Source: Glandiceps talaboti (taxonomy: Eukaryota; Hemichordata; Enteropneusta; Spengelidae). Taken from it: a stretch of DNA of 64,000 nt. The stretch covers positions 19,910,709-19,974,708 of the forward strand of contig NC_135565.1 of assembly GCF_964340395.1 (NCBI RefSeq). The letters are read 5' to 3'. The notes beneath the pieces are model-generated. The model was not told where the DNA came from. It did not search any database and was given only the letters and a program-made list of their open reading frames with translations. Below, piece after piece: positions 53,364 to 64,000 of the stretch (within the stretch, counting starts at the first letter, position 1; every line of letters begins with the position of its first letter). Position numbers and translations under genes: made by a program.

Positions 53364-53453
53364 AGTTAATGAATCTAGGATCTTTCAGGCTGATATCCGA
53401 TTCAATTGCTATTTCCGGCGATGCAGCTGAATCGTTCCTTATTCGTCCATCCC
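53364..53453 (-). CDS. Exon: short linker between TRADD-N copies
   Basis: 90 nt, acceptor TTATTTGTAG, donor AACT/GTAAGT, phase 1 both ends, 30 residues starting DGRIRNDSAAS. Only this frame is open. The opening resembles the putative relic exon at about 52459. No domain; probably a flexible spacer. Confidence 0.6.
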
Positions 53454-53829
53454 CTACAAATAAATGACATTTGTGAATTGTTACTAGATTTATGTGCTTG
53501 GGTATGTCTTTTAACCCTTTCATTAGCATAGGCATTGTATTAGCATGTCCATTATGTTAACTAGGGTGAACAGCATGTGCGAAACTCCGGCACGTTTTAC
53601 TCCTAAGTTACAGGTTTTGTTTATTTTGTATTTGTGGTAATAATACTGGTATATTATCACGAAGAATGTTGACTGGTTACATCATTTTACGCTGAACATG
53701 GCAACAATGTTAAATGTACAGCATGGCCACATATTTTGACAATTTGAAAGCAAAACGTAGGAGGTGGATGGCATATTATACATTTATACAACATGGCTAG
53801 GACTTTAATAGCGTGAATAGTACACTTAC
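53454..53829 (-). other. Intron between TRADD-N copy 1 and linker 1
   Basis: 376 bp, AT-rich. Nothing recognisable besides the splice signals. Confidence 0.65.
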
Positions 53830-54330
53830 TTTCAAGAAAAAACTTTTCAATTCTTCTAAAGTTTTCTTGATGGTAGAGAGTTTTTAGCCGAGGTGTTACA
53901 TTAAATTTGCTGGAATTTTCTATTATTTCATGAGTTATCAATAACGGTTCTATATCTTTAGCAAAGGCACCAGATCGGCAGCTTGCTTCAAAATTGTACA
54001 AGTTCAAAAGACAAGAAAAGTTTAGTTTTAGACGTAAGGATCCTTTGCCAACTTCCACAAGATTAGCTGAATGTTTTGCGCTAATTTGATTTATTCTTTC
54101 AACTTCTTCATGATTGTTTATGATACCTTGTACGTTTTTCGTGATCGATTTATTGTTGTCCTTTAACAGCTTGTCAATTTCCTGTTTGAAGTGTGTCTGA
54201 CTTTGAAAGTCGCATTGTATTGCATTGTCTTTGGTATGTTCTTGTCGCTCTGTTGTTTGACAGTATTGTTTCCTGTGTTCAACCGCTTCCAAATACGGTT
54301 GTTCGGTGGGTTCAATGTTCACATGGAGAG
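53830..54330 (-). CDS. Exon: TRADD-N-like domain, copy 1
   Basis: 501 nt, acceptor CACTTTCAG, donor GAAA/GTAAGT, phase 1 both ends. The first 85 residues are charged and helical (HVNIEPTEQ...NHEEVERINQ). The second half reads HSANLVEVGKGSLRLKLNFS, then LYNFEASCRSGAFAKDIEPL and a terminal helix-rich part ending IEKFFLES. The SLRL.L.FS...Y..F...RSG.....I..L pattern matches the N-terminal alpha/beta domain of the TNF-receptor adaptor TRADD, which binds TRAF2. The assignment rests on motif pattern, not alignment scores. It is clearly homologous to the exon at 52650-53141. Confidence 0.75.
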
Positions 54331-55049
54331 CTGAAAGTGATATAGCAAATGTATTAAAAACACATTTCTATATATTCAACGAGCGTAATTCACGTAACCG
54401 TGGTTCATAGGTATATAGATTGATTCACACAATGTTGCATTACCCGTATTGTTCAGTTTTTGTATAGTTTGAATTTAAATGAATCCATGTAAATGAAGAA
54501 ATTTTATAATGTACAAACAAAATATGCAGACAGAAGTATCCAAATACAAGTGGTACTTTATGTTGATCATACCCCTGGTTTCTTTGAAAATCGAAGCAAG
54601 AGAGTTCGATTTTCTTTTTGGCCATATAGATATAGCCCGAATGCTTTGTTTTATGGCAAAGTTAGTAAGACCTTGAAAATAAGTATGTAAGTAAGTATGT
54701 TTCAATAGTAACTGTACCTCACATATAGATGTAGACCAAAAAGGTCATGACTAATTGACCAATGAACTATTGCCCTTGACTACTGAGGTCAAAGTCAAAG
54801 GTCAAGGTATAAAAAGAAGTTGTACTTTTGAATGTATTAGTGTATATACTTAAATGGAGTCTTTGTGGATTCAATATCTGATCTGGGTAGACGTTTGTCT
54901 GTATGTATCAAACTTGTGATGGTAAGAGACAAAATGTGATTTTTTATCTCAACTATGGTTGCCATTTTCCTATACAGGTAAGATTGCGAAATTAAGAGAC
55001 GTGCATATGTGTCAGACACTAATAGAAATAGCGCCAATGGCGTTGTAGT

Positions 55050-55310
55050 ACAACTGTATTTGGCTGTTGCTATGGACATGGTCTTGTTGCTAGAGATATT
55101 TGCATACATTTTTGGAATCTTTGTTAACTTGCCTACCCTTCCCACTTTTCATCTTTGCAATATAAACCATCATTTAGCTGTTGCTATGGGCGTGGTCCTG
55201 TTGCTAGGCATATTTGCATACATTTCTTGATTCTTTACTTACCTACCCATCACTGTTGTTATCTTTGTAATATACATCGCTATTTCACTATTGATAAGGG
55301 CATGGCCAAT
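55050..55310. repeat. Tandem repeat, about 115-bp unit, 2 to 3 copies
   Basis: GCTGTTGCTATGG-C-TGGTC-TGTTGCTAG-ATATTTGCATACATTT recurs near 55062 and 55179 and decays near 55290. A reverse-oriented fragment (TAGCAACCATGCCCACG) sits at the right window edge, so the unit is also dispersed. Confidence 0.72.
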
Positions 55311-55339
55311 TGTGTCGAAATGTTTTCAGCAATAACTGC

Positions 55340-56118
55340 AGAATAGTACCTCTAGAAACATCCTCACCAAAAATCTATAATTCCAAAATTATTTGGCAAA
55401 TTGGTTTGAAATATGATTGGAACGTTCTTAGTGCTATTTAGATTAACAATTATTCATGACATGATGATCCCATCAGCGATATTCAATGTGGGGCTAAACA
55501 TGTGTCTTTTTGTCAAAAATCTATCATTCCAAACTACCGAGCAGATTGGGTTGAAATTTAATGGGGATGCATCTGGGGATGGGTAGACGAAGCTGTTATT
55601 CATAACGTGATGATCCCATCAGTGATATGCAAATTAGGCCTAAAATGTCAATTTTGGTCAAAAACTTGAATCTGCATGGGGAATGCAGTTGAACTTTGAC
55701 CAAAATTCGCATTTTTACCCTAACTTGCATATCATATCGTGAACAATTTTTAATATGAACACCCTGAAAAATGTTACAACCACATTTCAGCCTAATCTGC
55801 TCAGTAGTATTGCAATTAAAGATTTTCGGCCAGAGACACATTTTTATACCTAATATGCATATCATTGATGCGATTATGATGTCATGAATACTTTTAAATC
55901 TAAAAACCTCTAAGAACGTTGTATTCAAATTTCAGATCGATCTACACAACAGCTTTGGAGTTTAAGTTTTATGACCAAAAATCACAAATTTTGACCCAAA
56001 TCACACATGGGTGATAAGTTCATGTTGATTTGAACAATTTCCCAACTAGACACCAAATGTATTATATCAACCAAATATCAAGACAATCGGTCCAGCAGTT
56101 TTTTGACGTTCAGTTGTT

Positions 56119-56164
<46 letters not shown>

Positions 56165-56187
56165 TACACACACAGACACAGATAGGC

Positions 56188-56232
<45 letters not shown>

Positions 56233-56280
56233 CTTTGCCATGCCTATAGCACTACTGAGCCTCATCAGTTCAGTTGTGCT
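55340..56280 (-). repeat. Dispersed repeat with (CA)n(GACA)n microsatellite
   Basis: Several related segments with GAGCAGATTGGGTTGAAATT-like text are followed by ATCAAGACAATCGGTCCAGC, (CA)n at 56118-56158, (GACA)n at 56188-56231 and ATAGCACTACTGAGC. Inverted relative to the copy at 45315-45700. No ORF; probably a non-autonomous element that carries a microsatellite near its end. Confidence 0.7.
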
Positions 56281-56842
56281 GAAATCACAGTCATTATTCT
56301 ATATAATCAAATTTTTTAATAAAAAACTATGAAGATACACCAAATTTCCCTGAAGAAGGTTTTCAGGGCCAAAAGTTAAGGTCTAAAAGAACCCTAATAT
56401 TTGATAATATCTGATGTGTAGACACTTGAGTAGAGTCACTATATACTACACCTCCAAAGTTATGATGCAAAGTGTGAAATTTTAAAAGAAATATGGCTGT
56501 CATATGGCCACACTTGAGTCCTTTGCAAAACAAACTGACCTGCATATGTCTCCCTGGTAATAGTATGCTATTTTTGTGCAATATTTTGTTGAAATCAATT
56601 GGTGCATGCTGGAGATACGAGAGTGTACGCATGCATACATGCACGTATGGACAGACGGATGCATAAACGGATGTTAGCCCACTCCGGGAGGTACCCGTTG
56701 AAGGCCAAAATTCAGCCAAAATCGGTCACAGTAGATATCACCTGCTATGGACAAATCTGAATAGACCCAACCATAGGAAAATGTACACCTAACATTTAGC
56801 AAACTGATGAGAAATTTCATAGCCAAAATAAGACTGTCGTAC

Positions 56843-58118
56843 CTTTTTCTGAACTATTGGTTTTCAATTTTAAAACAGCAGCAAATCTGTCATGACTTTC
56901 GCAAACATCATTACTTTTGTTAAACTCTTCCTTGAGATCCCCTGCTCTTTTGAATGCAGTTACTATGTCAGTTAACACCTCCGTTATTCTCCTTGGCCAT
57001 TCATGTTGTATATCGTTTACCACACAGCGATGTTCATACTCCTTGAAATATTCATCGAAAAACCAGGCTATATGAGAATCTCTTGGGGCAAGTACTGGTA
57101 TACCAACTGCCATTGCTTCAAGGCCGTCAAAAGTATATTCACTGAAGCAGTTGGTAATCAGATACAAATGAGATTGTAGAAGGCATTCAGCAAAGACTTT
57201 TGAGGATTGGTCAATGCATTTTGAATATTTTATTCCTGCCTTTCGAAGCATATTGTCAATATATGTGTCTGATCCTCTCACTTTCAATTCAGGGGGGTGT
57301 TTGCCCATATTTTGGAAATTGTGTTGTACGTTAGAAAATGTATTTACAAAAGTATCGTAATTGTTTAATTCGTGTCCATTTTCACTTTTTCCGTAAGAAA
57401 ACAGTACATGGAGTTTCTTTAGGTTGCCAAGCGTAGCGTTCTTTTGAAAGAAAAACCTGTCCGGTCTTGGTAGATACTCTTTATGTGGCTTTAAGCGCAA
57501 GGTTTCTAATCTGAAAACATTTTCGAAATGTTCAAATATTTTTGGTCCTATTGAAAATGTTATGTTAGATTCAGCTGCCCATGCTTGCATTTGCTTCTCT
57601 CTTGTTACAAAATCGTATGATGAATCATGTATATCCGGAATTACGTGATTTATTACAACTAGGTAAGCATTACGGAATAACGAATCTCTGATTTCAGCTG
57701 CAGCATTCGCTGTTTTCGGAGCATATCCAACGACGAACTTTATATTTCTGAGTCTACGCAAATCGGGATAATAGCTTTCGTGGAGAATCAACCACTCTAC
57801 TCGAGGTTTGTCTGTCGATGAATCCATCCGTCCCTTCTGTTTAGGTGAAATTAATGTGACATCCAAAGATTTCGCATCTTCCAAAATGTCATCAGTTATT
57901 TCCGTGTCTACGATGGTAGAATAAACTTTAATTTGTTCATCTTTTCTTCTAAGAAATTCTTTTATCAGATTTCGGTGAAATCCATTTAAACCTCCCTTGT
58001 CTGGTTCCCATGAATCAAACACAAACAATACACCATAGTGGTCCGTTGAATCACTGCATTGATGTACCATCTGAAAGATGTTAACTAGAATGAGTAAAAT
58101 ACATGTTCTGGCATCCAT
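56843..58118 (-). CDS. First coding exon: GT-B (GT4-like) glycosyltransferase domain with signal-like leader
   Basis: Start ATG at 58118 (context ACAATGG) is preceded by an in-frame TAG 18 nt upstream, so no longer N terminus exists in this exon. Residues 5-18 are hydrophobic (CILLILVNIFQMV), like a signal peptide or anchor. VLFVFDSWEPDKGGLNGFHR then matches the first strand and glycine-rich loop of retaining GT4 enzymes. VVGYAPKTANAAAEIRDS and INHVIPDI follow as in invertebrate GT4-like proteins. Near residue 340 the EYTFDGLEAMAVGIPVLAP segment gives the C-terminal nucleotide-sugar site; the two Glu are spaced E-x6-E rather than the common E-x7-E. The length of about 425 aa fits a full GT-B fold. 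The donor AAAG/GTACGA leaves a phase 1 end. Substrate and activity are unknown. Confidence 0.83.
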
Positions 58119-59269
58119 TGTGACCACTTCTGTGAACTAAACCGATACACAATTATTTAAAACGACATTCACAAAACACCTACCATTTGGGTGGAGGAGA
58201 GATCTAAAGACCTTTCTTTCTTTTTCGAATATGTAATAATACATGTGAAATTTCAAATTGCCTACAAATTTATCAAACTAATTTCAGTTTAAAGGATTTT
58301 TAAGACATTAAACAATTCGAAAACGTACAAAATTAAAAACTTAATAAGGCATTAATAAATGGGTAATAAATCATATATCCACTGGCAATATCATCATTCT
58401 GTCATCTTCTAGATCGTATTGGTAACTTGTTATTGTACCAGAAAATTGCCTCTTTTAGTTAAATGTCCATACATCTAATATCATAACTAGGCAAAGCCCA
58501 TAAGCTTGCGCTGGGTAGATTCATTTGTGACTGGCTGCCTCACGATGATATTGTAGATAGCGCCCTTTGCATAGATAATGCGCACAGTATATAGAACGGG
58601 CATGCATAGTCATTGCGCGCGCAATGCATCCTTTTAACCACCAAAAACATTGCATAGTATACAGGACGTGAATGAGTACTAGTCATTGGTCAGCTACGTG
58701 GGCTATTAAAGAAAAAAATGTATGTGTAAAAACAAACCATAAACAAATAGCTATAAATTTACATTCAAATATAACATAACGTCTTTCTCTCTTGATACAT
58801 CCAATACATATGATATGGAGTCACAACCCTGCACTATGGCCACCTTTAAGCAGACAGTTATATTTGTTAGAAATGACCGTCCCGCTATTGCACGCTATGA
58901 GTTGCATTGTGTCATCTTTAAACTTGCATGTGTATAGCTGTACACTTAACATATGAAATGAAATACTTTTAAAATTTACTGGCTCTAAAATCTGTTCTTA
59001 CATTGACCTTAACATGTTGAAATGAGCACAAACATAACCAATTTAGGACACTTTGAAATAATATGTGGCAAACACTGTGACTGAAAGTGTCTGACCTAGC
59101 TAGCCTGTGTCTAGATATAGGATATTCAATGTCCATGTATATAGTTAGTCTAGTTCCTATACATTTTTGTATGTATAAGGTATGATTACTAGGATCATCT
59201 CCGTTAGAAGTCCCAAATTGATTTAGGGTTGAGATCAATAGTTCAATGTAGGATAAAAACTAAATTATT
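58119..59269. other. Upstream flank of the composite gene / intergenic
   Basis: Directly upstream of the start ATG. No TATA box or other promoter element stands out. CCAGAAAATTGCCTC at about 58439 resembles the foldback-element centre but is too short to call. Confidence 0.5.
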
Positions 59270-59639
59270 TTAGTGTGGGGTTGGGGTGAGGGAGGAGGTC
59301 TCGTGGAGAATGGTTGTATTCATAGCACTATAATAATGTGCTTTATTCATAGTACTGTAGCAAAATTTGAATTGCACTCGCTCAATAACTAGAGCTTTGT
59401 GAAAGCCCCAAATTTCGCTTCCGTATAGAAGGATGGGAAGGATTATTGTATCTAACACTTTCATTAAAACACTTATCGGTATTTCTCCAAATCTACTCAA
59501 AGATGATTTCAAATTAAACAAAGCCTTACACGCTTGATCGGACAAAGACGTCTGTGCTTTATACCAACTGCCCCACGCGAAAAGAAAAGTCCAACATATC
59601 TATAAAAAGAAATTTAAACGACTTCACTAGGCCTGCCTT

Positions 59640-60534
59640 TCAATAACCAACTTTCATAACAATAATTCTGCTTTTATTCAAATTGATACGTAATTTCCAT
59701 CTTCTGGAATAATCAGAAAGTCTGTTCAGTAATCTTTGAAGTCCAATTTTAGAACTACTAAAAGTAACAAGGTCGTCTGCAAATAAAAGGTAATACAGCC
59801 GTAGGAGACCCATGTGGACGCCAGAGTAAATATCAGTTTCTAAGAACTCTTCTACGTCATTGATATAATAACTAAATAGAAGAGGTGAAATAACTGAACC
59901 CTGCTGTAAACCAGTGTTACAGGAAAAAACCTGTGTTAAACTACAAGGTGTCTTTGCGCATGCTTTTACCGATTTATACATATCAAATAATACATTGAAG
60001 ACTTTGCCTCTGATTCCACTCTTAGCTAACTTATAAAATAAAGAATAACGATCAACTCTATCAAAAGCTTTTTCGAAATCGATAAAAGCACAGTAGAGAC
60101 GACCGCTGTAAAAAGATAGATACTTATTAACAATTGCTGCTAAAACAAAAATATTGTAGGGTATTTCTTTTTGAAACCTGCTTGTGCCTCAGCAATTTTG
60201 CAATACTCGTCAAACCAACTTTGCAGGCGACTACAGAGAATCGATACAAACATTTACCCATGACGGACAACAAAGTAATACCTCTGTAGTTTTGTGGGTC
60301 ATCTTTTGACCCTTTCGTATGTAATAGAGTTCTCATACCAGTTGCCCATATACTAGTATTAGGGAATTTACCCTTATCAAGAAATGCTTTAAATAGGGAA
60401 CAAATCATTTCGAGAAGAACTTTTGGTACATTTTTGAATATTTCGATAGGTACCCCATCAATTCCAGGGGCTTTACCCTTTTTCATTTTCTTAATACACT
60501 CAACAATCTCGGGGATTAAAATACAAACATTCAA
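59640..60534 (-). pseudogene. LINE reverse transcriptase fragment
   Basis: Motifs in order: KKGKAPGIDGVPIE, NYRGITLLSVMGK, then after a frame change AFIDFEKAFDRVDR (about 60100-60050, first catalytic Asp), GLQQGSVISPLLFSYYIND and LLFADDLVTFSS (FADD catalytic box). Frame shifts near 60210 and around 60000 break the ORF. Confidence 0.87.
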
Positions 60535-61163
60535 AATGTCAAAATTGCGATTATCAAATTCATGAGTGTCATCAACATCGAGATTAGCAACATAGTCCTT
60601 GATTAAAGATTGAAATTCAGCATCAATATTTATGTCTTCAACGGGGTTAAAAAGATCTTTAAAGTAATTGTACCATTCGTCATTTGATATATTTGGTGAT
60701 GGTGATGAACGACCTAAATTTAATGACCTCCAAAAAGATTTGGAGTCATTACAATCACCCAGTAATAACTGGTTACACAGTTTTTGTTTGTACGTTTTCT
60801 TTTTATCCTTTATCAGCTGTTTATGATTTCTTCTCGAATTAAGGTAGTGTGCTAAGTTTGTATTGAAAGAATGTGTCCCCTTCTTTTTTACTTCGATGAC
60901 ATTCGGTATAAAAACAAGAATTACGCTTAAAACAAGTTCTACCTGATACTTGCTGCGTTTTTTAACATCGACGAGACACAGTCCTTAGTGATATCATTTA
61001 GTTTGCTGACAACAGAATTTAAATTCAATGCGTCAATGTGTGTATACAATTCTCAATATTGACCTCCGTATATGTTCCTTGTCCCATTTTGAAATGAATT
61101 CATCAAAACACGTCTGATTCCATACATGTCTCTGTGACTGGTCCATGTCCACCTGTGTACAAT

Positions 61164-61640
61164 TTAAGGTTGAAGTTCACGGACAGTAAAAACATGATTT
61201 AATTCAAAGCACAGTGGCAAATGGTCTGATTCTGTAAATTGCCCATCAAAAGTGACGTCATAGAAAAGATCAAAGGTACTGGTCAGACAAAGTATGTAGT
61301 CTATAACACTACAGCCTTGGGTTGACAAGAATGTGAAATCTCCACTGTTGTGGTGTTTAAACAACCTCCCATTAACTATGCGTAGCCCAGATGTTCGACA
61401 TAAATTTAGGAGACTACGTCCATATGCACTTACTTCTAGGTCATTTGACACTCTGTTGGACAGTGCAATGTCATGATCAGTTATGTAATCTTCATCATCA
61501 ATTGGCAAAAACTGATATCACCACTGATGAAGTCATTTCCGACTTTTCCGTTAACATCACCAGTTATTATTACATCGCAATCAAGGTAACGATTACTGTA
61601 CTCAATCTTGCTTTCCAAAATACGGAATACCCACCCGGAA
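61164..61640 (-). pseudogene. LINE apurinic-type endonuclease fragment
   Basis: VIITGDVNGKVGNDFI (about 61580-61530) is the G-D-x-N catalytic motif of the endonuclease. After a frame change near 61505, DEDYITDHD... continues to GCSVIDYILCL and TESDHLPLCFEL, the conserved D-Y-I and S-D-H motifs. Confidence 0.8.
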
Positions 61641-61650
61641 AACGACTAAA

Positions 61651-63276
61651 CACTGACTGTCTCTGTTTGGTAACATAGATGCTATTAGACCCTTGGATTA
61701 CGGGAGCTGCGCTTGAGGATAAACACGTTTCCACTTAAAATACTATGGCAAAGTTTGAAAGATAGTTTACGAAATCACTGTCTTCACACTTATCCGTAAG
61801 ACCATGAATATTCCAAAACATACATTTAGCATTGTATTACTAGCACTACATAACACTACATACTGATTTGAAATAGACTGTGCTGTGAGCAACAATTTTA
61901 CCAAATTAATCTATGGCAATAGTTCACTCAATCTAAGAGATATCCTAGAACTTTTAGTTACTAAACCATGAATATTTTGTATGTCCATGAACAGACAATC
62001 ACACTTCTCATTGGGTTCCTGTCTTAGAGCTTTACAAATGGATTTTGGTTAGCAATTTAGATACACTTAAAATTACTGAAAATGTAACATGTAAAATTTG
62101 CAATTTGCAAGAACAAAAGAATATTTCTTGTCAACAAAATGGTGGAGGTGTCAGAGTGTTTCTTTTATTTGTTAGAGGGGGAGGGGTGGATTGTTTTGTG
62201 GACAAATTACAGGGGTCACTATTTTTAAATACAACGCGAACAACAAGTCACCGGCCCACCACGGCCGGTAAAACTGATCTCTCTCCTAGTACCTATTGTC
62301 TTAACACCCATGTGAACTATTGCAATAAAAGATATGTATTACTCTAACTTGGGGTTTGGCGACATGTACAAACAGCATCATGTCAGAACCCAAACACAGT
62401 AATTACAAATTCATGACAGTGACTACGAAAGCTAATTTCCTCGCTGGTTTACATCTAGGTGTTCTTGACAAAAAATGACAATGCAGGGCCTAAGGTGGGG
62501 GAGTAATGACTGCAGTAAAGTACATACCGTGTTTGCTAGGACGCCGTCTTATCAGGGATACCTTGTACTGCACCTGATTATCGACTGTATTCTGCAAAGA
62601 AGCGTACTGTCTACCTGAAAATCTTTCCCCATTGGAAGTATGAAAACTTATGATAATTTCTTAACAATAACAGACAGGAATTATTTAATTCCCTGCAATA
62701 ATTGTACATTTGTTGGGTTTTTCATTTTTGATTTGTATGTGCGTTTCAACATTATTCTTTTCTCATGTTATTATGTCGGGTTTTCAAATAAAAACAAACA
62801 ATGCTACAACTCCTTACTATAGACTGAGGCTATCTAAAATCTCTTTGAAATTAGTGTAAGGGGTTTTATGGTAAATATCACCTTAAATCACAAAAGTTTG
62901 GCATTCCCTAACTTCACTACTAATTATAAATGCCCAATTTAAATAAAAATTTCACGAATCTGTTGACAACGTCAATACATGGAATATACTCTCGAATCGT
63001 AAGAGATCATGTATAATTCAAAGTGGCTGCCACATTTGAATATTTGCCTACATTTCGAGAATTCGTTTTGTACTTTTTGGAGATTGAAATCCGACTTTGA
63101 GCGACGTAGTTATAGTGACCATTTCCCTACACCAATTTCCACTTCCAGTCGAATGTTTCAAGACTATATAGATATGGGATATCGCTGTGTAGGAGTATCG
63201 GTGAAGTGTGTCATATGTATGTCCTTGCATGCGTGCGTTTGCATGTGCGCGCTCGCGACTGTGTTTTTTTATGTGC

Positions 63277-63325
<49 letters not shown>

Positions 63326-64000
63326 TTTGTTTGTTTGTTTGTTTGTGTTTATGTTTGTTTGTTTTGTTTGTGTATGTGTGTGTGTGTGTGTGTAAATGAC
63401 TTAAAATGATAAAAGAAAGATGGGCCTACTGGGCATTTATAATCAAATGTGTAGCTAAAACCAATTCGAAATCTACACAACAGATCAGTATGGAACGAGG
63501 CTGAGGTGTTTCTACTGAAGTTATGATTTTGGTAAAAAAAAATACTTTAAAACACAAATTATGTCATGCTGATGGGTCTGAAATTCGGTAATGGGTTTCC
63601 CTAGGTGTCCAACTGAAGGCAGAGTTGAAAATAATTGGACACAACTATTCTTTGCTGCTATGGCCAAACTATAGCAAAAGGTAAATGACAGCACCGATTA
63701 CAAAGTTAACACCATTCATGAACATGCAGACAATTGAACGAACATTAAAGAATTGGATCATAATATGCATAGTAACAAGGACAACTCTCATGGCAATAGG
63801 CAAAAGACAGGGCCTGGTGCAACTTAAGCAGTGATGAGTAGAACAGCGTGCATTAATTCGAAAAATAGACACATATATGCCTAGCATCAAAAAACATATC
63901 CATAGAAACAGCCAATTTACACTATTAAGTAAATGAATATTTCAATAGATTAGCATGTGACGTACTGTGTATAGCAACCATGCCCACGCCCACGACCAAG
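61651..64000. other. Right-hand non-coding stretch
   Basis: No recognisable gene. Holds a CCGGCC-containing repeat-like segment near 62250, the GT/GTTT microsatellite at 63278-63394, repeat-like text at 63480-63620 (GATGGGTCTGAAATTCGGT, resembling the dispersed repeat core), and a fragment of the GCTGTTGCTATGG repeat in reverse at 63970-64000. Confidence 0.6.
63278..63394. repeat. (GT)n and (GTTT)n microsatellite
   Basis: (GT)n to about 63321, (GTTT)n to about 63363, then (GT)n again. Cys/Val/Phe-rich translations of it are artefacts. Confidence 0.95.

Larger units (their letters stand above)
54331..56842 (-). other. First intron of the composite gene, repeat-filled
   Basis: 2.5 kb. Holds a tandem repeat of about 115 bp at 55050-55310 and the microsatellite-bearing dispersed repeat at 55340-56280. 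Text at 56330-56760 is also repeat-like (GCCCACTCCGGGAGGTACCC). No further exon with phase 1 boundaries was seen. Confidence 0.6.
21332..58118 (-). other. Inferred gene: glycosyltransferase - TRADD-N x2 - coiled coil - NHL
   Basis: Seven minus-strand coding exons can be chained: 58118-56843, 54330-53830, 53453-53364, 53141-52650, 52269-52198, 47032-46511 and 22146-21332. Internal exon lengths 501, 90, 492, 72 and 522 are all multiples of three. Every junction is phase 1 with AG/GT boundaries, and the summed CDS of 3768 nt encodes about 1255 residues without a stop. Domain order by residue: leader and GT-B glycosyltransferase 1-425, TRADD-N 426-592, linker to 622, TRADD-N to 786, linker to 810, coiled coil to 984, NHL propeller to 1255. 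Homologous modules and consistent phase support one gene; no transcript is available. The last junction spans 24 kb of satellite-bearing intron and is the least certain. If it is wrong, the NHL exon belongs to a separate TRIM-like gene. A role in cell-death or immune signalling is inferred from the TRADD-N domains. Confidence 0.55.
59270..61650 (-). mobile_element. Degenerate APE-type non-LTR retrotransposon (LINE)
   Basis: Minus-strand remnants occur in the correct order for LINE ORF2: endonuclease at 61650-61164, reverse transcriptase at 60540-59640 and the post-RT region to 59270. Frames change several times and stops intervene, so the copy is dead. The post-RT text (SDQACKALFNLKSSLSRFGE, then ILPILLYGSEIWG) is usual for many animal LINE clades; I cannot separate the RTE-, CR1- and I-type clades by eye. 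Both termini are unclear. Confidence 0.85.

Overview
The window is nuclear DNA from an invertebrate animal. The evidence is spliced genes with GT-AG introns, an SLC6 neurotransmitter-type transporter, a TRADD-N/NHL composite gene, a tRNA-derived SINE, a non-LTR retrotransposon, palindromic MITEs and long satellite arrays. The AT-rich background and the gene families suggest a marine deuterostome (hemichordate or amphioxus-like) or a spiralian such as a brachiopod or mollusc. The species cannot be fixed from sequence alone. There is no bacterial, organellar or CRISPR content.

Layout. (1) 618-4979, plus strand: the last seven visible exons of an SLC6 Na+/Cl- dependent transporter, covering about TM7 to TM12 and the C-terminal tail; earlier exons lie left of the window. 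(2) 4980-12870: gene-poor flank with small tandem repeats. (3) 12871-17606: about 4.7 kb of a 48-bp minisatellite. (4) 17607-21331: non-coding, with a foldback element and direct repeats. (5) 21332-58118, minus strand: exons that fit one large gene. All internal exons are multiples of three and all introns are phase 1. The order is signal-like leader plus GT-B (GT4-like) glycosyltransferase, TRADD-N domain, linker, second TRADD-N domain, linker, coiled coil, and a C-terminal NHL beta-propeller, about 1255 aa in total. (6) Inside its putative last intron (22147-46510) lie a tRNA-derived SINE, then about 19.7 kb of a 32-bp satellite split by an 850-bp foldback element, then a microsatellite-bearing repeat. 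(7) 59270-61650, minus strand: a decayed LINE with endonuclease and reverse transcriptase remnants. (8) 61650-64000: non-coding with microsatellites.

How it fits together. The transporter and the composite gene converge toward the 5-21 kb interval. The transporter is an ordinary membrane solute carrier. The composite gene is the most interesting object: it joins a sugar-transferase fold, two copies of the adaptor domain found at the N terminus of the TNF-receptor adaptor TRADD, and a ligand- or RNA-binding propeller. That combination suggests a lineage-specific immune or cell-death signalling protein. The joining of its exons is inferred from phase and order, not from transcript data; the weakest link is the junction across the 24-kb satellite-bearing intron. 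The very long open frames in the two satellite arrays are consequences of repeat composition and are not annotated as genes.
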